Part shown: positions 14,967 through 22,942 of the stretch, piece by piece
Numbering within the stretch: position 1 is the stretch's first letter
How the letters are laid out: every line of letters begins with the position of its first letter
NCBI GenBank assembly: GCA_002293145.1
Contig: DBCO01000010.1
Coordinates: 124,001-188,000 of the forward strand
DNA length: 64,000 nucleotides
Source of the DNA: Akkermansiaceae bacterium UBA956
Lineage (GTDB): Bacteria; Verrucomicrobiota; Verrucomicrobiia; Verrucomicrobiales; Akkermansiaceae
Direction: 5' to 3'
Made by a program: the position numbers and the translations under genes
The notes under the pieces: generated by a model
What the model saw: only the letters and a program-made list of their open reading frames with translations
Told to the model about the DNA's origin: nothing
The model's database searches: none

Positions 14967-17711
14967 ATGAGCGAATCTAGTTCTCCCCTGCAAATACGGG
15001 CCGAAAAATTTTTCGCCCCTGCACGCGAAGGTGTATTTTCGCCTGCAGAACGTATCACCCTGTTCAAGCAATTTCTCAAAAAGGAAGAAGAGCTCATCCA
15101 CGAACGACATCGCGAAGGCGCTGGTGGCTTGGAAGTTGCTGGTGCGCGCGCCCAGCTCATCGATGTCTTGTTGTGGCATGCCTATCAATCAGCGATGAAT
15201 GAACGCGGCATCAAGTCTCCGGCATTTGCTCTCGTCGCGATTGGTGGATTCGGCCGTGGTTTACTCAATCCATGTTCTGACATCGATCTGCTGTTCTTGC
15301 TTGCTCGACCTTCCGCAAGCATCCCTCCGCAGGTAAAAGAAACCGTCGAGGCGGTGTTGTATTTGCTTTGGGATATCGGTTTTAAGGTCGGCCATTCCGT
15401 GCGCTCGATCGCCGAATGCATCGAGGAAGCGCAGAAAGATCAGCAAAATAAAACTGCGTTGTTCGATACGAGATTCATCGTCGGCAATCAGGAACTTTAT
15501 GAAAAATCACTCGTCACCTTCGAGAAAGAATGTGTGCGCAAAAAAACTGCGGAGTTTTTGGAACTACGGCGTCAAGATCAACGCAGTCGGCATGATAAAT
15601 TCTGGAACACTCCCTTTTTGCAAGAGCCTAACGTAAAAGAGTCCTGCGGTGGTTTGCGCGACTATCACAACATCATGTGGGTCTCGCGTGTCAAGCGCGG
15701 CATCACTGATCTCGAAGATCTGGTGCGCGAAAAAAGCCTCAGCCCCACGGCCTATGCCGAGATCAATGCGGCCTATGATTTCCTGCATCGCGTGCGCAAT
15801 GAACTTCACTACGAGACCGAAAAAGCCACGGAGATCTTGACCCTGCGCTTTCAAGGTATCGTCGCCACATCCTTCGATTACCCACAAAAAAGCATCCTCC
15901 GCCGCACCGAGGCCTTCATGCGCGATTACTACACGCATACCCGGCATCTGTGGCAGCATACGACTTCGCTGATGGAAATCTATCAGATCGAGGAACAACA
16001 AGCCGCCGCTTCTGGCTTGCGATCTTTCCTTACCTTCCGTATTAAAAAGACTGAGGAATTTGATGGCTTCACCGCGCGGGATGGTCGCATTTACACCAAT
16101 GCTCCCGATTGCTTCATCAGCGATCCGAATCGCCTAATGCGCTTGTTTCAACATTGCCAATTGCGCAATTTGAAACTCTCGCCGCCGATCCGTAAGCAAA
16201 TCAAAGAGCACCTTGAACTCGTCGATAAAAACTTCCGCTACGCCAAGGCCAACCGCGATACCTTTCAGGCCATCTTGGAGCGCAAAGGTGATGTCGCTCG
16301 GGTGCTGCGCTTGATGCACCGCGTTGGATTTCTGGGCAAATATTTGCCCGAGTTTGATGCCATGGACTGCTTGGTACAGCATGAATTCTTCCATCGCTAT
16401 ACAGCCGATGAGCACACCTTGCGCTGCGTCGATCAGCTCGATGCCTTGTTGATCGATGAACAACCTCAACGCGAATTCTATCGCCGCTTGCTGTTAGAAA
16501 TTTCTGATCCCTATGCACTTTATCTCGCAGTGATCATGCACGATACGGGTCGTGCAGAAGATGTGCGCGAACACATCGATGGCTCCACCATGCTTTCGAA
16601 TAAAGTGTGCAAACGCCTACAAATCAGCGGTGCGCGTCGCGCCTTGTTGATGTTCCTCGTCGACAATCACCTGACCTTTTGGCGCACGGCCACGACCAAA
16701 AACATCGATGATCCTGATGTGGTAGCGGAGTTTGCGGCGGTGATGAAAACTAAGGAAAATCTTGATGCATTGCTGCTTTTTACCTTCGCTGATTCGAATG
16801 GGACATCACCTGATGCGTGGACGGGCTGGAAAGAATCCTTGATGCGACAACTTCACGGCCTAACAAGCCGCTTTCTTGATCAAGGCCGTGAGGGCTACGC
16901 CGCGACGATGGAAGAACAGAAAAACGAACTGCAAGAGGCAGTGATTGGCTTGATGCGCGATGACTACCATCCTTGGGTGCGTGATCATTTTGAGCGTATG
17001 CCACCGCCAGCATTCAGCTTTCGACAACCAGCACACATCGTCACCCAAGTGCGCACTGTGCGCCACTTTGCGCAGCGCGAGGAAGCTAAGGCACCCTCAT
17101 TCTGCATCAAGTGGATCGATCATAGCGGCAAAGGCTACACCGAGATCATTTTGGCCACGCGCAATCGCCCGAATTTGTTAGAAAAATTCTGCTGCGCTCT
17201 CGCATCGGAGCAGATCAATATTTTGTCGGCGGATTTCTACACGCGCACCGATGGCATCGTCATCGATATTTTCCGCGTATGCAATACGAACTTCGAGCCC
17301 ATCTCGGACCCAAGCATTCGCAAGCGTTTCACGGATACCTTTGAGAAAATTTTCGAGGCCCCGGACTACAACGCGGAGCAGTATCTTAAGCGCAAAAAAA
17401 ACTTCCTTGCGCCACGGACTGACGGCGGCATTTCCTTTCCCGTTCGCAGTTACATCAGCAATGACTTGCATCCTTTATGCACGACGGTAGAAGTCCAAGC
17501 ACTCGACCGCATCGGCCTTCTGCACGATCTTTTCCATGCGATCAATGCCCGCAATCTCGACACGGTGCATGCACGAATTTGCACCGAAAAAGGTGCAGCA
17601 GTGGACACCCTTTACATCACTCATCCTGGTGGCGCGAAGATCACCGATCCCTCCATTTTGGCAGGATTGGAGCAAGACCTCGATGCGTTGTTGAGTCGAG
17701 AAGATTCCTAA
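14967..17711 (+). CDS. glnD: bifunctional [protein-PII] uridylyltransferase / uridylyl-removing enzyme
   Basis: GlnD senses glutamine and adds or removes UMP on PII proteins. The nucleotidyltransferase motif GGFGRGLLNPCSDIDLLF spans residues 93-110. A GlnE-like helical part follows (VKESCGGLRDYHNIMW). The HD hydrolase domain comes at about 460-620, including HRYTADEHTL and VIMHDTGRAEDV. Two C-terminal ACT domains lie at about 710-790 and 830-905 (RPNLLEKFCCALASEQINIL and DRIGLLHDLFHAINARNLD). The 914-residue length is complete. No glnB or amtB is in the window. The upstream gap of 31 bases suggests transcription with the isochorismate synthase gene. Confidence 0.95.
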   Translation: MSESSSPLQIRAEKFFAPAREGVFSPAERITLFKQFLKKEEELIHERHREGAGGLEVAGARAQLIDVLLWHAYQSAMNERGIKSPAFALVAIGGFGRGLLNPCSDIDLLFLLARPSASIPPQVKETVEAVLYLLWDIGFKVGHSVRSIAECIEEAQKDQQNKTALFDTRFIVGNQELYEKSLVTFEKECVRKKTAEFLELRRQDQRSRHDKFWNTPFLQEPNVKESCGGLRDYHNIMWVSRVKRGITDLEDLVREKSLSPTAYAEINAAYDFLHRVRNELHYETEKATEILTLRFQGIVATSFDYPQKSILRRTEAFMRDYYTHTRHLWQHTTSLMEIYQIEEQQAAASGLRSFLTFRIKKTEEFDGFTARDGRIYTNAPDCFISDPNRLMRLFQHCQLRNLKLSPPIRKQIKEHLELVDKNFRYAKANRDTFQAILERKGDVARVLRLMHRVGFLGKYLPEFDAMDCLVQHEFFHRYTADEHTLRCVDQLDALLIDEQPQREFYRRLLLEISDPYALYLAVIMHDTGRAEDVREHIDGSTMLSNKVCKRLQISGARRALLMFLVDNHLTFWRTATTKNIDDPDVVAEFAAVMKTKENLDALLLFTFADSNGTSPDAWTGWKESLMRQLHGLTSRFLDQGREGYAATMEEQKNELQEAVIGLMRDDYHPWVRDHFERMPPPAFSFRQPAHIVTQVRTVRHFAQREEAKAPSFCIKWIDHSGKGYTEIILATRNRPNLLEKFCCALASEQINILSADFYTRTDGIVIDIFRVCNTNFEPISDPSIRKRFTDTFEKIFEAPDYNAEQYLKRKKNFLAPRTDGGISFPVRSYISNDLHPLCTTVEVQALDRIGLLHDLFHAINARNLDTVHARICTEKGAAVDTLYITHPGGAKITDPSILAGLEQDLDALLSREDS

Positions 17712-17719
17712 CAAAAAAC

Positions 17720-17953
17720 ATGTCAGAACCACAATCCCATCCCCGCGATGCCTTACATGGCGTCACTCTCGAAGCTATTTTAGAAGATCTTGTCAAACGG
17801 CATGGTTGGGAGGTGATGGGTCGGCACATACCAATTCGTTGCTTTCAACTCGATCCCAGCATCAAGTCCAGTCTCGCGTTTTTGCGCAAAACTCCTTGGG
17901 CGCGCACTAAGGTCGAGGCGTGGTATAAAAATGACCATCGCCCACGGCCATGA
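17720..17953 (+). CDS. VF530 (DUF2132) family protein
   Basis: A 77-residue protein with the family hallmarks ALHGVTLEAILEDLV, GWEVMGRHIPIRCF and DPSIKSSLAFLRKTPWARTK. The family is small, widespread and linked to DNA binding by the structure of its namesake, without a known cellular role. The ATG at 17720 begins nine bases after the glnD stop, and its stop overlaps the ATG of the following metallo-hydrolase, so it sits in the glnD transcript. Confidence 0.88.
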   Translation: MSEPQSHPRDALHGVTLEAILEDLVKRHGWEVMGRHIPIRCFQLDPSIKSSLAFLRKTPWARTKVEAWYKNDHRPRP

Positions 17954-18444
17954 GCGCTCGTCTTTTTTCTAACAGCTTCCCGCACACACGACATGGATTT
18001 CGCGATGTGCTGCGCTGGAAAATAGGACTCGAGCCGCGTGAAACATCGCGATTTCCCGAGGCGATCATGCCGGCTGCGCGTCGAGAGGTAAATCGAGCCG
18101 AATGGCGAATCATGCCTACACAAGGTTGGCGTGTTGCGTGGCTGGGACACTCGTCCTTTTTTCTGTCGGGCAATGGATTGCGTCTGCTGATCGACCCGGT
18201 TTTCTCCAATTACTGCGCGCCATTTCCGCTACATCTACGCGCATTTCGCCGCTTCCAACAAGCCGCCTGCCAGATCGCAGATCTACCAAGCATTGATGCC
18301 ATTATGCTAACGCACAACCACTATGACCACTGTGATCTGGCAACGCTCAAGCAATTCCCGCGCGACACACGCATCATTTGTGCTGAGGGTATGCAAGGCT
18401 GGCTCACTCGCAAAGGCTTTACCAATGCAAACGAAGTGGCATGA
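17950..18444 (+). pseudogene. broken metallo-beta-lactamase-fold hydrolase (NAPE-PLD/UlaG-like)
   Basis: The frame begins inside the VF530 stop (ATGA). It encodes the N-terminal half of an MBL-fold hydrolase: GWRVAWLGHSSFFL, LLIDPVFSNYCAPFP and the metal motif MLTHNHYDHCDL. It stops at 164 residues where relatives have roughly 300 or more. At the stop, a one-frame shift gives KWHDMLPF, which fits the family's usual aromatic residues after the E-V pair, but that frame also stops at once. A third frame to about 18580 contains HWRGL and TPAYFYS, which may be remnants of the second half. The gene therefore looks inactivated and in decay, since the C-terminal metal ligands are not in frame. Confidence 0.65.
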
Positions 18445-18616
18445 CATGCTTCCGTTTTGTTAGAGAACAATTACATTGGCGCGGACTAGTGTTTTGTGAT
18501 TCATTACCCCTACCGAGTGGCAGGGATTTCAACTCAACACCAGCCTATTTTTACTCAATGCTATGGAACGCCTGTGAATCATGAACTATTTTCCAGAACG
18601 AAATCGATCCCATTCT

Positions 18617-19075
18617 TCACGGGTTTAACGCCCATTTCCGCGTACGGTAGTGACGATACTTGAACAACATTGTTAAATACAGTTTCACCCCAGTTTCGGA
18701 AATAATTCGCCCCCACCAAGAGTGACCCCACTGATACGTTATAGTGTCATGCATAATGCAGCACTGTTGATCGTGATCTTCAAAGCGGTGCTCATGGATG
18801 AAGACGGCAAACGGTCCTTTGATCATCTCATCTACCAGAAAATTTGGTGACTGAACCGTTTTCCAGCGGCATGTCCAACGCAGCGGGATGATCCACCAAT
18901 CTCGGCAATGCAATTCGATCAATCGCCCTTCCTGCGCGGGGCCATCAGTTTTCAGACTGACCAAGGTCAAAGTCGGCGGCATGACTTTCGTGAGATTTTG
19001 CGGATCGCTGTGGAATTCGAACATCTTAGCTGAACTGGCGGCGAGTGGGGTGCTGGTGTAAAATATCGAGAGCAT
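18617..19075 (-). CDS. SRPBCC-family (START-like) protein
   Basis: A 152-residue protein with the cyclase/dehydrase-type pattern: N-terminal strand FYTSTPLAASSAKMFEFHSD, then PQNLTKVMPPTLTLVSLKTD, then a middle DWWIIPLRWTCRWKTV and IKGPFAVFIHEHRFED, and a C-terminal helix. Proteins of this fold bind a hydrophobic ligand in a helix-grip cavity. It is the last gene of the operon that begins with the photolyase-like gene; only six bases separate it from the preceding membrane protein. Related proteins accompany photolyases and flavin oxidoreductases in other bacteria, so a part in a light or redox response is possible. That is inference. Confidence 0.75.
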   Translation of the reverse strand: MLSIFYTSTPLAASSAKMFEFHSDPQNLTKVMPPTLTLVSLKTDGPAQEGRLIELHCRDWWIIPLRWTCRWKTVQSPNFLVDEMIKGPFAVFIHEHRFEDHDQQCCIMHDTITYQWGHSWWGRIISETGVKLYLTMLFKYRHYRTRKWALNP

Positions 19076-19081
19076 GATGAG

Positions 19082-19507
19082 TTAGTGAAATTTTTGGATG
19101 AGTAGCCAGCTGAGGCACAGGCCACGGATAGTCCAGCAGAGCGTGCGCCAGGTGTTCGTCCGCACTAGCCGGTCAATCGTGTCGACATCGTAAGCCGACG
19201 CAAGTTTTTCGTGAAGTGGTATTTGGCAAAACGCCGTGCAAAGCCATATCAAGACTAAAGCCATAAGGCTGACGACAAAGAACAACGAGCGTTCACCCAG
19301 GAATAGCAACAAACCAGCGCTTCCAAGCTCCGCCAACATCAGCGGACCAACCAGCCAAGTGATCAGTGACATGTGCCGCTCATGATAGGCGAAAAATTCA
19401 TTAGGCCCCACCTGTTTCAAGAGTGGGTAGTGCACCACTTGAATCGTCCAGATCAGCCCGACAAGGGCACAGCTGCAGGCAAAGTGAATGACAAGGAGCG
19501 TGATCAT
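19082..19507 (-). CDS. small integral membrane protein in the photolyase operon
   Basis: Starting at the ATG at 19507, which overlaps the stop of the FAD oxidoreductase gene by four bases, the protein has 141 residues. About four hydrophobic helices are visible: LLVIHFACSCALVGLIW, WLVGPLMLAELGSAGLLLF, LFFVVSLMALVLIWL and a C-terminal one. The motif VHYPLLKQVG after helix 1 and CQIPLHEKL after helix 3 are the conserved-looking parts. I do not recognise a characterised family. The tight spacing on both sides places it in the operon. Confidence 0.72.
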   Translation of the reverse strand: MITLLVIHFACSCALVGLIWTIQVVHYPLLKQVGPNEFFAYHERHMSLITWLVGPLMLAELGSAGLLLFLGERSLFFVVSLMALVLIWLCTAFCQIPLHEKLASAYDVDTIDRLVRTNTWRTLCWTIRGLCLSWLLIQKFH

Positions 19508-20751
19508 GACGAGTGAAGAATCGCATTTGCGGTGCGCTGGCCGGAGATGATCGCGCCTTCGATGGATGCGCTCCACAGATGATCTCCGCAGACCAAAATC
19601 CCCGCGTGCTTGCGAAAGCCCGCGCCGCTATTTCTAAGTCCGGGAGCTTGCTCGGGTAGAGCTCGCTTGATCTGTTCTGTTCGTAGATGACGCCACTCTT
19701 GAACTTCACTTCCAAACCAAGACTCCAGTTCTTTTAATACGAGGGATTGCATGTCTGTTAGATTCGGTATACCTAAAACCGAAACCGAAATCAATGACTG
19801 CCCCGGTGGCGCGTAGTCCGACGCTAGGTCTGACGGCACGCAGACGTTATTCACCAGACCACTACCCGTGCCATTGAGGGCGATGATGGCCTCGTTTAGC
19901 GGCGAACGAGCTGCGGCAAAATACAGGCACGTAACGGATCGCCAAGCAGGCTCAGGTAAGTTCATCTTAGGAAGCAAGAGAGCCGCCGATGAGGCATCGG
20001 TCGCCACGACCACGGCATCACCGGCAATAGTCTCACCAGATTTCAGGGTGACGCCGTGCGAATGGATATCAGTCACCTGCGCCCCGAGTCGGACTGTGCC
20101 GCATGGCAAGCGCATGTTAAGTTGTCGCGGTATTTCACCCATGCCGCATGCCGGAAGAGTCGCGCTACCTTGGGAGAACATTTTGAAGGTGAATTCGAAC
20201 ATCCGACTTGATGTCCGGAGTTCCCGCTCAAGAAAAATGCCTCCATAAAAAGAGCGAAAAAAAACATCTATCATCCGGGTAGAAAACCCCGCACGTTGGA
20301 GATATAGCTCGGTGCTCATGTCCTCATGCGTAGCGATGTCTTGGATACTAACCCCACTCAAACGCCACTTCAACAACGCAACGCGCAACTTGTCTGCGAA
20401 CGAGCCGATCGGCGCCAAAGCACTGGTCACGAGGTGACGTGGAGTGCGGAAAACATCCATGACCCGCAGCATTCGTCCGCCCTGATAAACCAGCGCGCCG
20501 GGTTTGAAGGGGCGCAGATCAAGGCTTGTTTTGTCGAGCAGATTACCAGCCTCCGGATAGGCATCGAGATAGACCTGAAAACCTCGGTCGAGAAGAAATC
20601 CATCCACCAGATCGGTGCGCACGCGACCACCGACTGCGTCGCTCGCTTCGAAGATCGTTGGCTTGGCACCCGCATCATGCAGACGAATGGCGCAGGCGAG
20701 ACCCGCCAATCCACCGCCAACGATGAGCACAGTTTTTCCAGAAGCACTCAA
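19504..20751 (-). CDS. FAD-dependent amine oxidase/desaturase-like oxidoreductase
   Basis: The N-terminus VLIVGGGLAGLACAIRLHDA and FEASDAVGGRVRTD form the FAD-binding Rossmann fold with the second GG-R motif. A GDHLWSASIEGAIISGQRTA segment near the C-terminus closes the flavin site, as in protoporphyrinogen oxidase and phytoene desaturase relatives. At 415 residues it is full length. The start is TTG (20751), chosen because it directly precedes the dinucleotide fold and overlaps the TGA of the preceding DUF4174 gene. The substrate is unknown. The operon context next to a photolyase-like flavoprotein suggests a pigment or redox role. Confidence 0.85.
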   Translation of the reverse strand: MSASGKTVLIVGGGLAGLACAIRLHDAGAKPTIFEASDAVGGRVRTDLVDGFLLDRGFQVYLDAYPEAGNLLDKTSLDLRPFKPGALVYQGGRMLRVMDVFRTPRHLVTSALAPIGSFADKLRVALLKWRLSGVSIQDIATHEDMSTELYLQRAGFSTRMIDVFFRSFYGGIFLERELRTSSRMFEFTFKMFSQGSATLPACGMGEIPRQLNMRLPCGTVRLGAQVTDIHSHGVTLKSGETIAGDAVVVATDASSAALLLPKMNLPEPAWRSVTCLYFAAARSPLNEAIIALNGTGSGLVNNVCVPSDLASDYAPPGQSLISVSVLGIPNLTDMQSLVLKELESWFGSEVQEWRHLRTEQIKRALPEQAPGLRNSGAGFRKHAGILVCGDHLWSASIEGAIISGQRTANAILHSS

Positions 20752-21205
20752 TCAGTTTTCTTCTGTTGGTTTTGAATTTCCTTACGGCGCATCGGCATTT
20801 GATCGATCAAGGCGAACCATTTTCCAGATCCAGCGTGTTGTATTGGCGAGACTTTTCACCACCGTCCTTACCCACGAGTATGAAGACCGGACGCGGCTCT
20901 CCCGCAGACAGATTGAATTGTTGGCGCAGCTCGATGATTAGCTCTGGATTCAACCTGACTCCAGTAGCTACCCGCTGCACACTTTCAGAGGCATCAATGA
21001 TTTTAATGCCGCGCTCGTCGATTTTCAAGCGATGCAATACCAGAGCAGCTGCCACTTCTTTGGCAACTGGCCCCTGCGGTAACGACACCACAACCAGTCG
21101 ATTTACATCGCGGAAGGCATCAATCGGACCAGCAGCAAGCGAGTGCATGCACCCGAGTAAAAGATTCGCCACGATAACAGGTCTTGAATAGAAGAGAATA
21201 TTCAT
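20748..21205 (-). pseudogene. DUF4174-domain secreted protein with a one-base frameshift near its end
   Basis: The ATG at 21205 overlaps the photolyase-like stop (ATGA). A signal peptide (MNILFYSRPVIVANLLLGCM, then HSLAAG) precedes a thioredoxin-like DUF4174 core: DVNRLVVVSLPQGP, GIKIIDASESV and RPVFILVGKDGGEK. The frame reads YNTLDLENGSP and stops. With one more A in the AAAA run at 20819-20822 it would read DLEKWFALIDQMPMRRKEIQ, which is the DUF4174 C-terminal signature, and end at the TGA overlapping the next start. So one base is missing, either a real mutation or a homopolymer sequencing error. The family is linked to a fold near peroxiredoxins; its function is unknown. Confidence 0.8.
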
Positions 21206-22452
21206 TGGGGAAAATCGATCCAAAGTTGTTGTGGTTTGGATGATACACTTGCGATCGAATCTGCAAAAAGCTTTTTTTGCGTAAGCTTCCAAAATTGAAA
21301 AAACCCACCACTAGCAAACTGCCGTATCTGCAAATCCTCAGGGCGGTCGATAAGAATCAGTCGAATGCCGGCGTCAACAAGGGAAGCGTGAAGTGCAGGT
21401 AGCGAGTCATTTAGTGGGCCGACATCCGGACGAAGAGTTACCACTTGTTGGAGATTATGAAATTTGGCCCATTGCAGAATCATGTTCACATGAGCGACTT
21501 TCGTTTCGACTCTCGTCGAGACTTGCCAATGCTGCTCGGCGCGAATGCCGGCATCGTGGAGTGCGGCGGAGATCCAATCTATTTTTGAGTTAGGAAAAGC
21601 ATGGTTTTTCCAACTATCAACATCTGCTGTCACGAGGACAGTCGAGAACACATGCTTTGCTAGTGGTGAATTTTCCACCGCGAGATCTTCTTCATGAATC
21701 CACAGCCCGTCGCCATCTGATAGCGTCAGCGTATCAACTTGCTCATTAGTGCAGGTCATTGGTGATTTACCCACCAGCTCCGGCGGTAGCGACTGCGGGT
21801 TTTCAAACGCTGCCAGACCATTCGAAAGGGACGAGATCTGCTCTGGATCCATGTATTTTTCCAGATTACTACGGCGTGCAAGGTAGGTTTTTCCGGGCGT
21901 CTGTAAACCTGCAACCCAACGCCATGACAAGGTGTTAGATGCCGGATCACCATCGAGCAGATGGCGAAAAAAGAATGCCGCGCCCGCCTGCCATGGCAGG
22001 CGGGCTTCGTGCACCCACCATGCGGCAAACCACATCCTGGCGTGATTGTGAAGGTAACCGGTAGTCACTAGTTCGCGGATGAAATGATCGATTATGGCGT
22101 TGCCGGATTGCGCATTCTCGATGCTGCGGAAAACTAGGCTATCATGAATTCCACTAAGGCTTTTCAGGTAATCACTCCAGACCTGCGGACGCAGCGCGAG
22201 CCACGATTTCCAGTACCGCCGCCAATAGACTTCTTGAATAAATTTTTGCACTCGTCCAAACGGATGATCGCGCAGAACTGCTTCAACTACTTCCTGCTCG
22301 GTGATCAAGCGGTGGCGAATCGCGGGCGACAGGCGTGATACCGATGCGTGGCCAGGTTTTACGTGATTTCGATCGCGGGCATAGAGGGCAGCGAGGGGAA
22401 TAAATCCACCCAGCTGAGTTAGCGCTTCGATGCGAGAGGATGGGAAGATCAT
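21202..22452 (-). CDS. photolyase/cryptochrome-like flavoprotein with FAD domain first
   Basis: The N-terminal 230 residues are the helical FAD-binding domain of DNA photolyases: RLSPAIRHRLITEQEVVEAV, KFIQEVYWRRYWKSWL, TGYLHNHARMWFAAWWVHEA and DGDPASNTLSWRWVAGLQT are all diagnostic. In ordinary photolyases the antenna-binding alpha/beta domain comes first. Here it is absent at the N-terminus, and a 170-residue C-terminal region starts LWIHEEDLAVENSPLAKHV, which resembles the usual first strand (W-F-R-x-D-L-R-x-x-D-N-P). The order may therefore be permuted. I prefer the ATG at 22452, just before FPSSRIEAL where homology begins. ATG at 22506 is coupled to the stop of a small upstream frame. It heads a five-gene operon. 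Confidence 0.85.
   Translation of the reverse strand: MIFPSSRIEALTQLGGFIPLAALYARDRNHVKPGHASVSRLSPAIRHRLITEQEVVEAVLRDHPFGRVQKFIQEVYWRRYWKSWLALRPQVWSDYLKSLSGIHDSLVFRSIENAQSGNAIIDHFIRELVTTGYLHNHARMWFAAWWVHEARLPWQAGAAFFFRHLLDGDPASNTLSWRWVAGLQTPGKTYLARRSNLEKYMDPEQISSLSNGLAAFENPQSLPPELVGKSPMTCTNEQVDTLTLSDGDGLWIHEEDLAVENSPLAKHVFSTVLVTADVDSWKNHAFPNSKIDWISAALHDAGIRAEQHWQVSTRVETKVAHVNMILQWAKFHNLQQVVTLRPDVGPLNDSLPALHASLVDAGIRLILIDRPEDLQIRQFASGGFFQFWKLTQKKLFADSIASVSSKPQQLWIDFPQ
21982..22005. repeat. perfect 24-bp palindrome inside the photolyase-like gene
   Basis: The half GCCCGCCTGCCA is followed at once by its exact reverse complement TGGCAGGCGGGC. It encodes residues around ARLPWQAGA between two conserved FAD-domain motifs. 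A palindrome this long without a spacer is unlikely by chance, and may be an inserted or converted short palindromic repeat, or a DNA-binding site. Confidence 0.7.
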
Positions 22453-22505
22453 AGCTGAATATAGCGTAATATAACTAGCAAACGGCACCGCGCAAGTGAT
22501 AATCA

Positions 22506-22772
22506 TTACCGGAGATTCGCTAGGAAATCATTCGCTATTTTTCGATGGCTATCTTGTTTCTCGACGGTCTGTTTCGCCCAATTTCGAGCCATCATCGAGA
22601 GTCGTGGGTTTTTAAGCTTGGATTCAACCAGGAAGTGCAATGGATCGAAAAAGAGTGGATCCTTGCCTGTCGCGGTGCGGTGACAGGTAAGGGATTGAAT
22701 TTTTAGAGCGAAACTCGTGCGGTTATCAAAATCTGCAGTGCGAACAAACCGAACGATGTCATGCCACACCAA
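22506..22772 (-). CDS. possible small protein upstream of the photolyase-like gene
   Basis: An 88-residue frame ends in TAATG, sharing bases with a possible photolyase start, which suggests translational coupling. The C-terminal part (NPRLSMMARNWAKQTVEKQD) is helical and basic. The N-terminal part has no known motif, and I recognise no family. It may be a real small gene, the remains of a longer one, or chance. Confidence 0.35.
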   Translation of the reverse strand: MVWHDIVRFVRTADFDNRTSFALKIQSLTCHRTATGKDPLFFDPLHFLVESKLKNPRLSMMARNWAKQTVEKQDSHRKIANDFLANLR

Positions 22773-22942
22773 CAGTCCATCACTCGCAAAAAATCAGATG
22801 TTTTTCCGCTAGGTGCTTTTTGAAGCAAGACTCCGGTATGCAGCCATGATCGAGTGATATCTCCATTCGCCCCTTCCACCTTATTGTTGCTCACAAAAAC
22901 TTTGTGTAGTCAGTCTCTTAGGAATTCCCAATCCGGGTTAGT

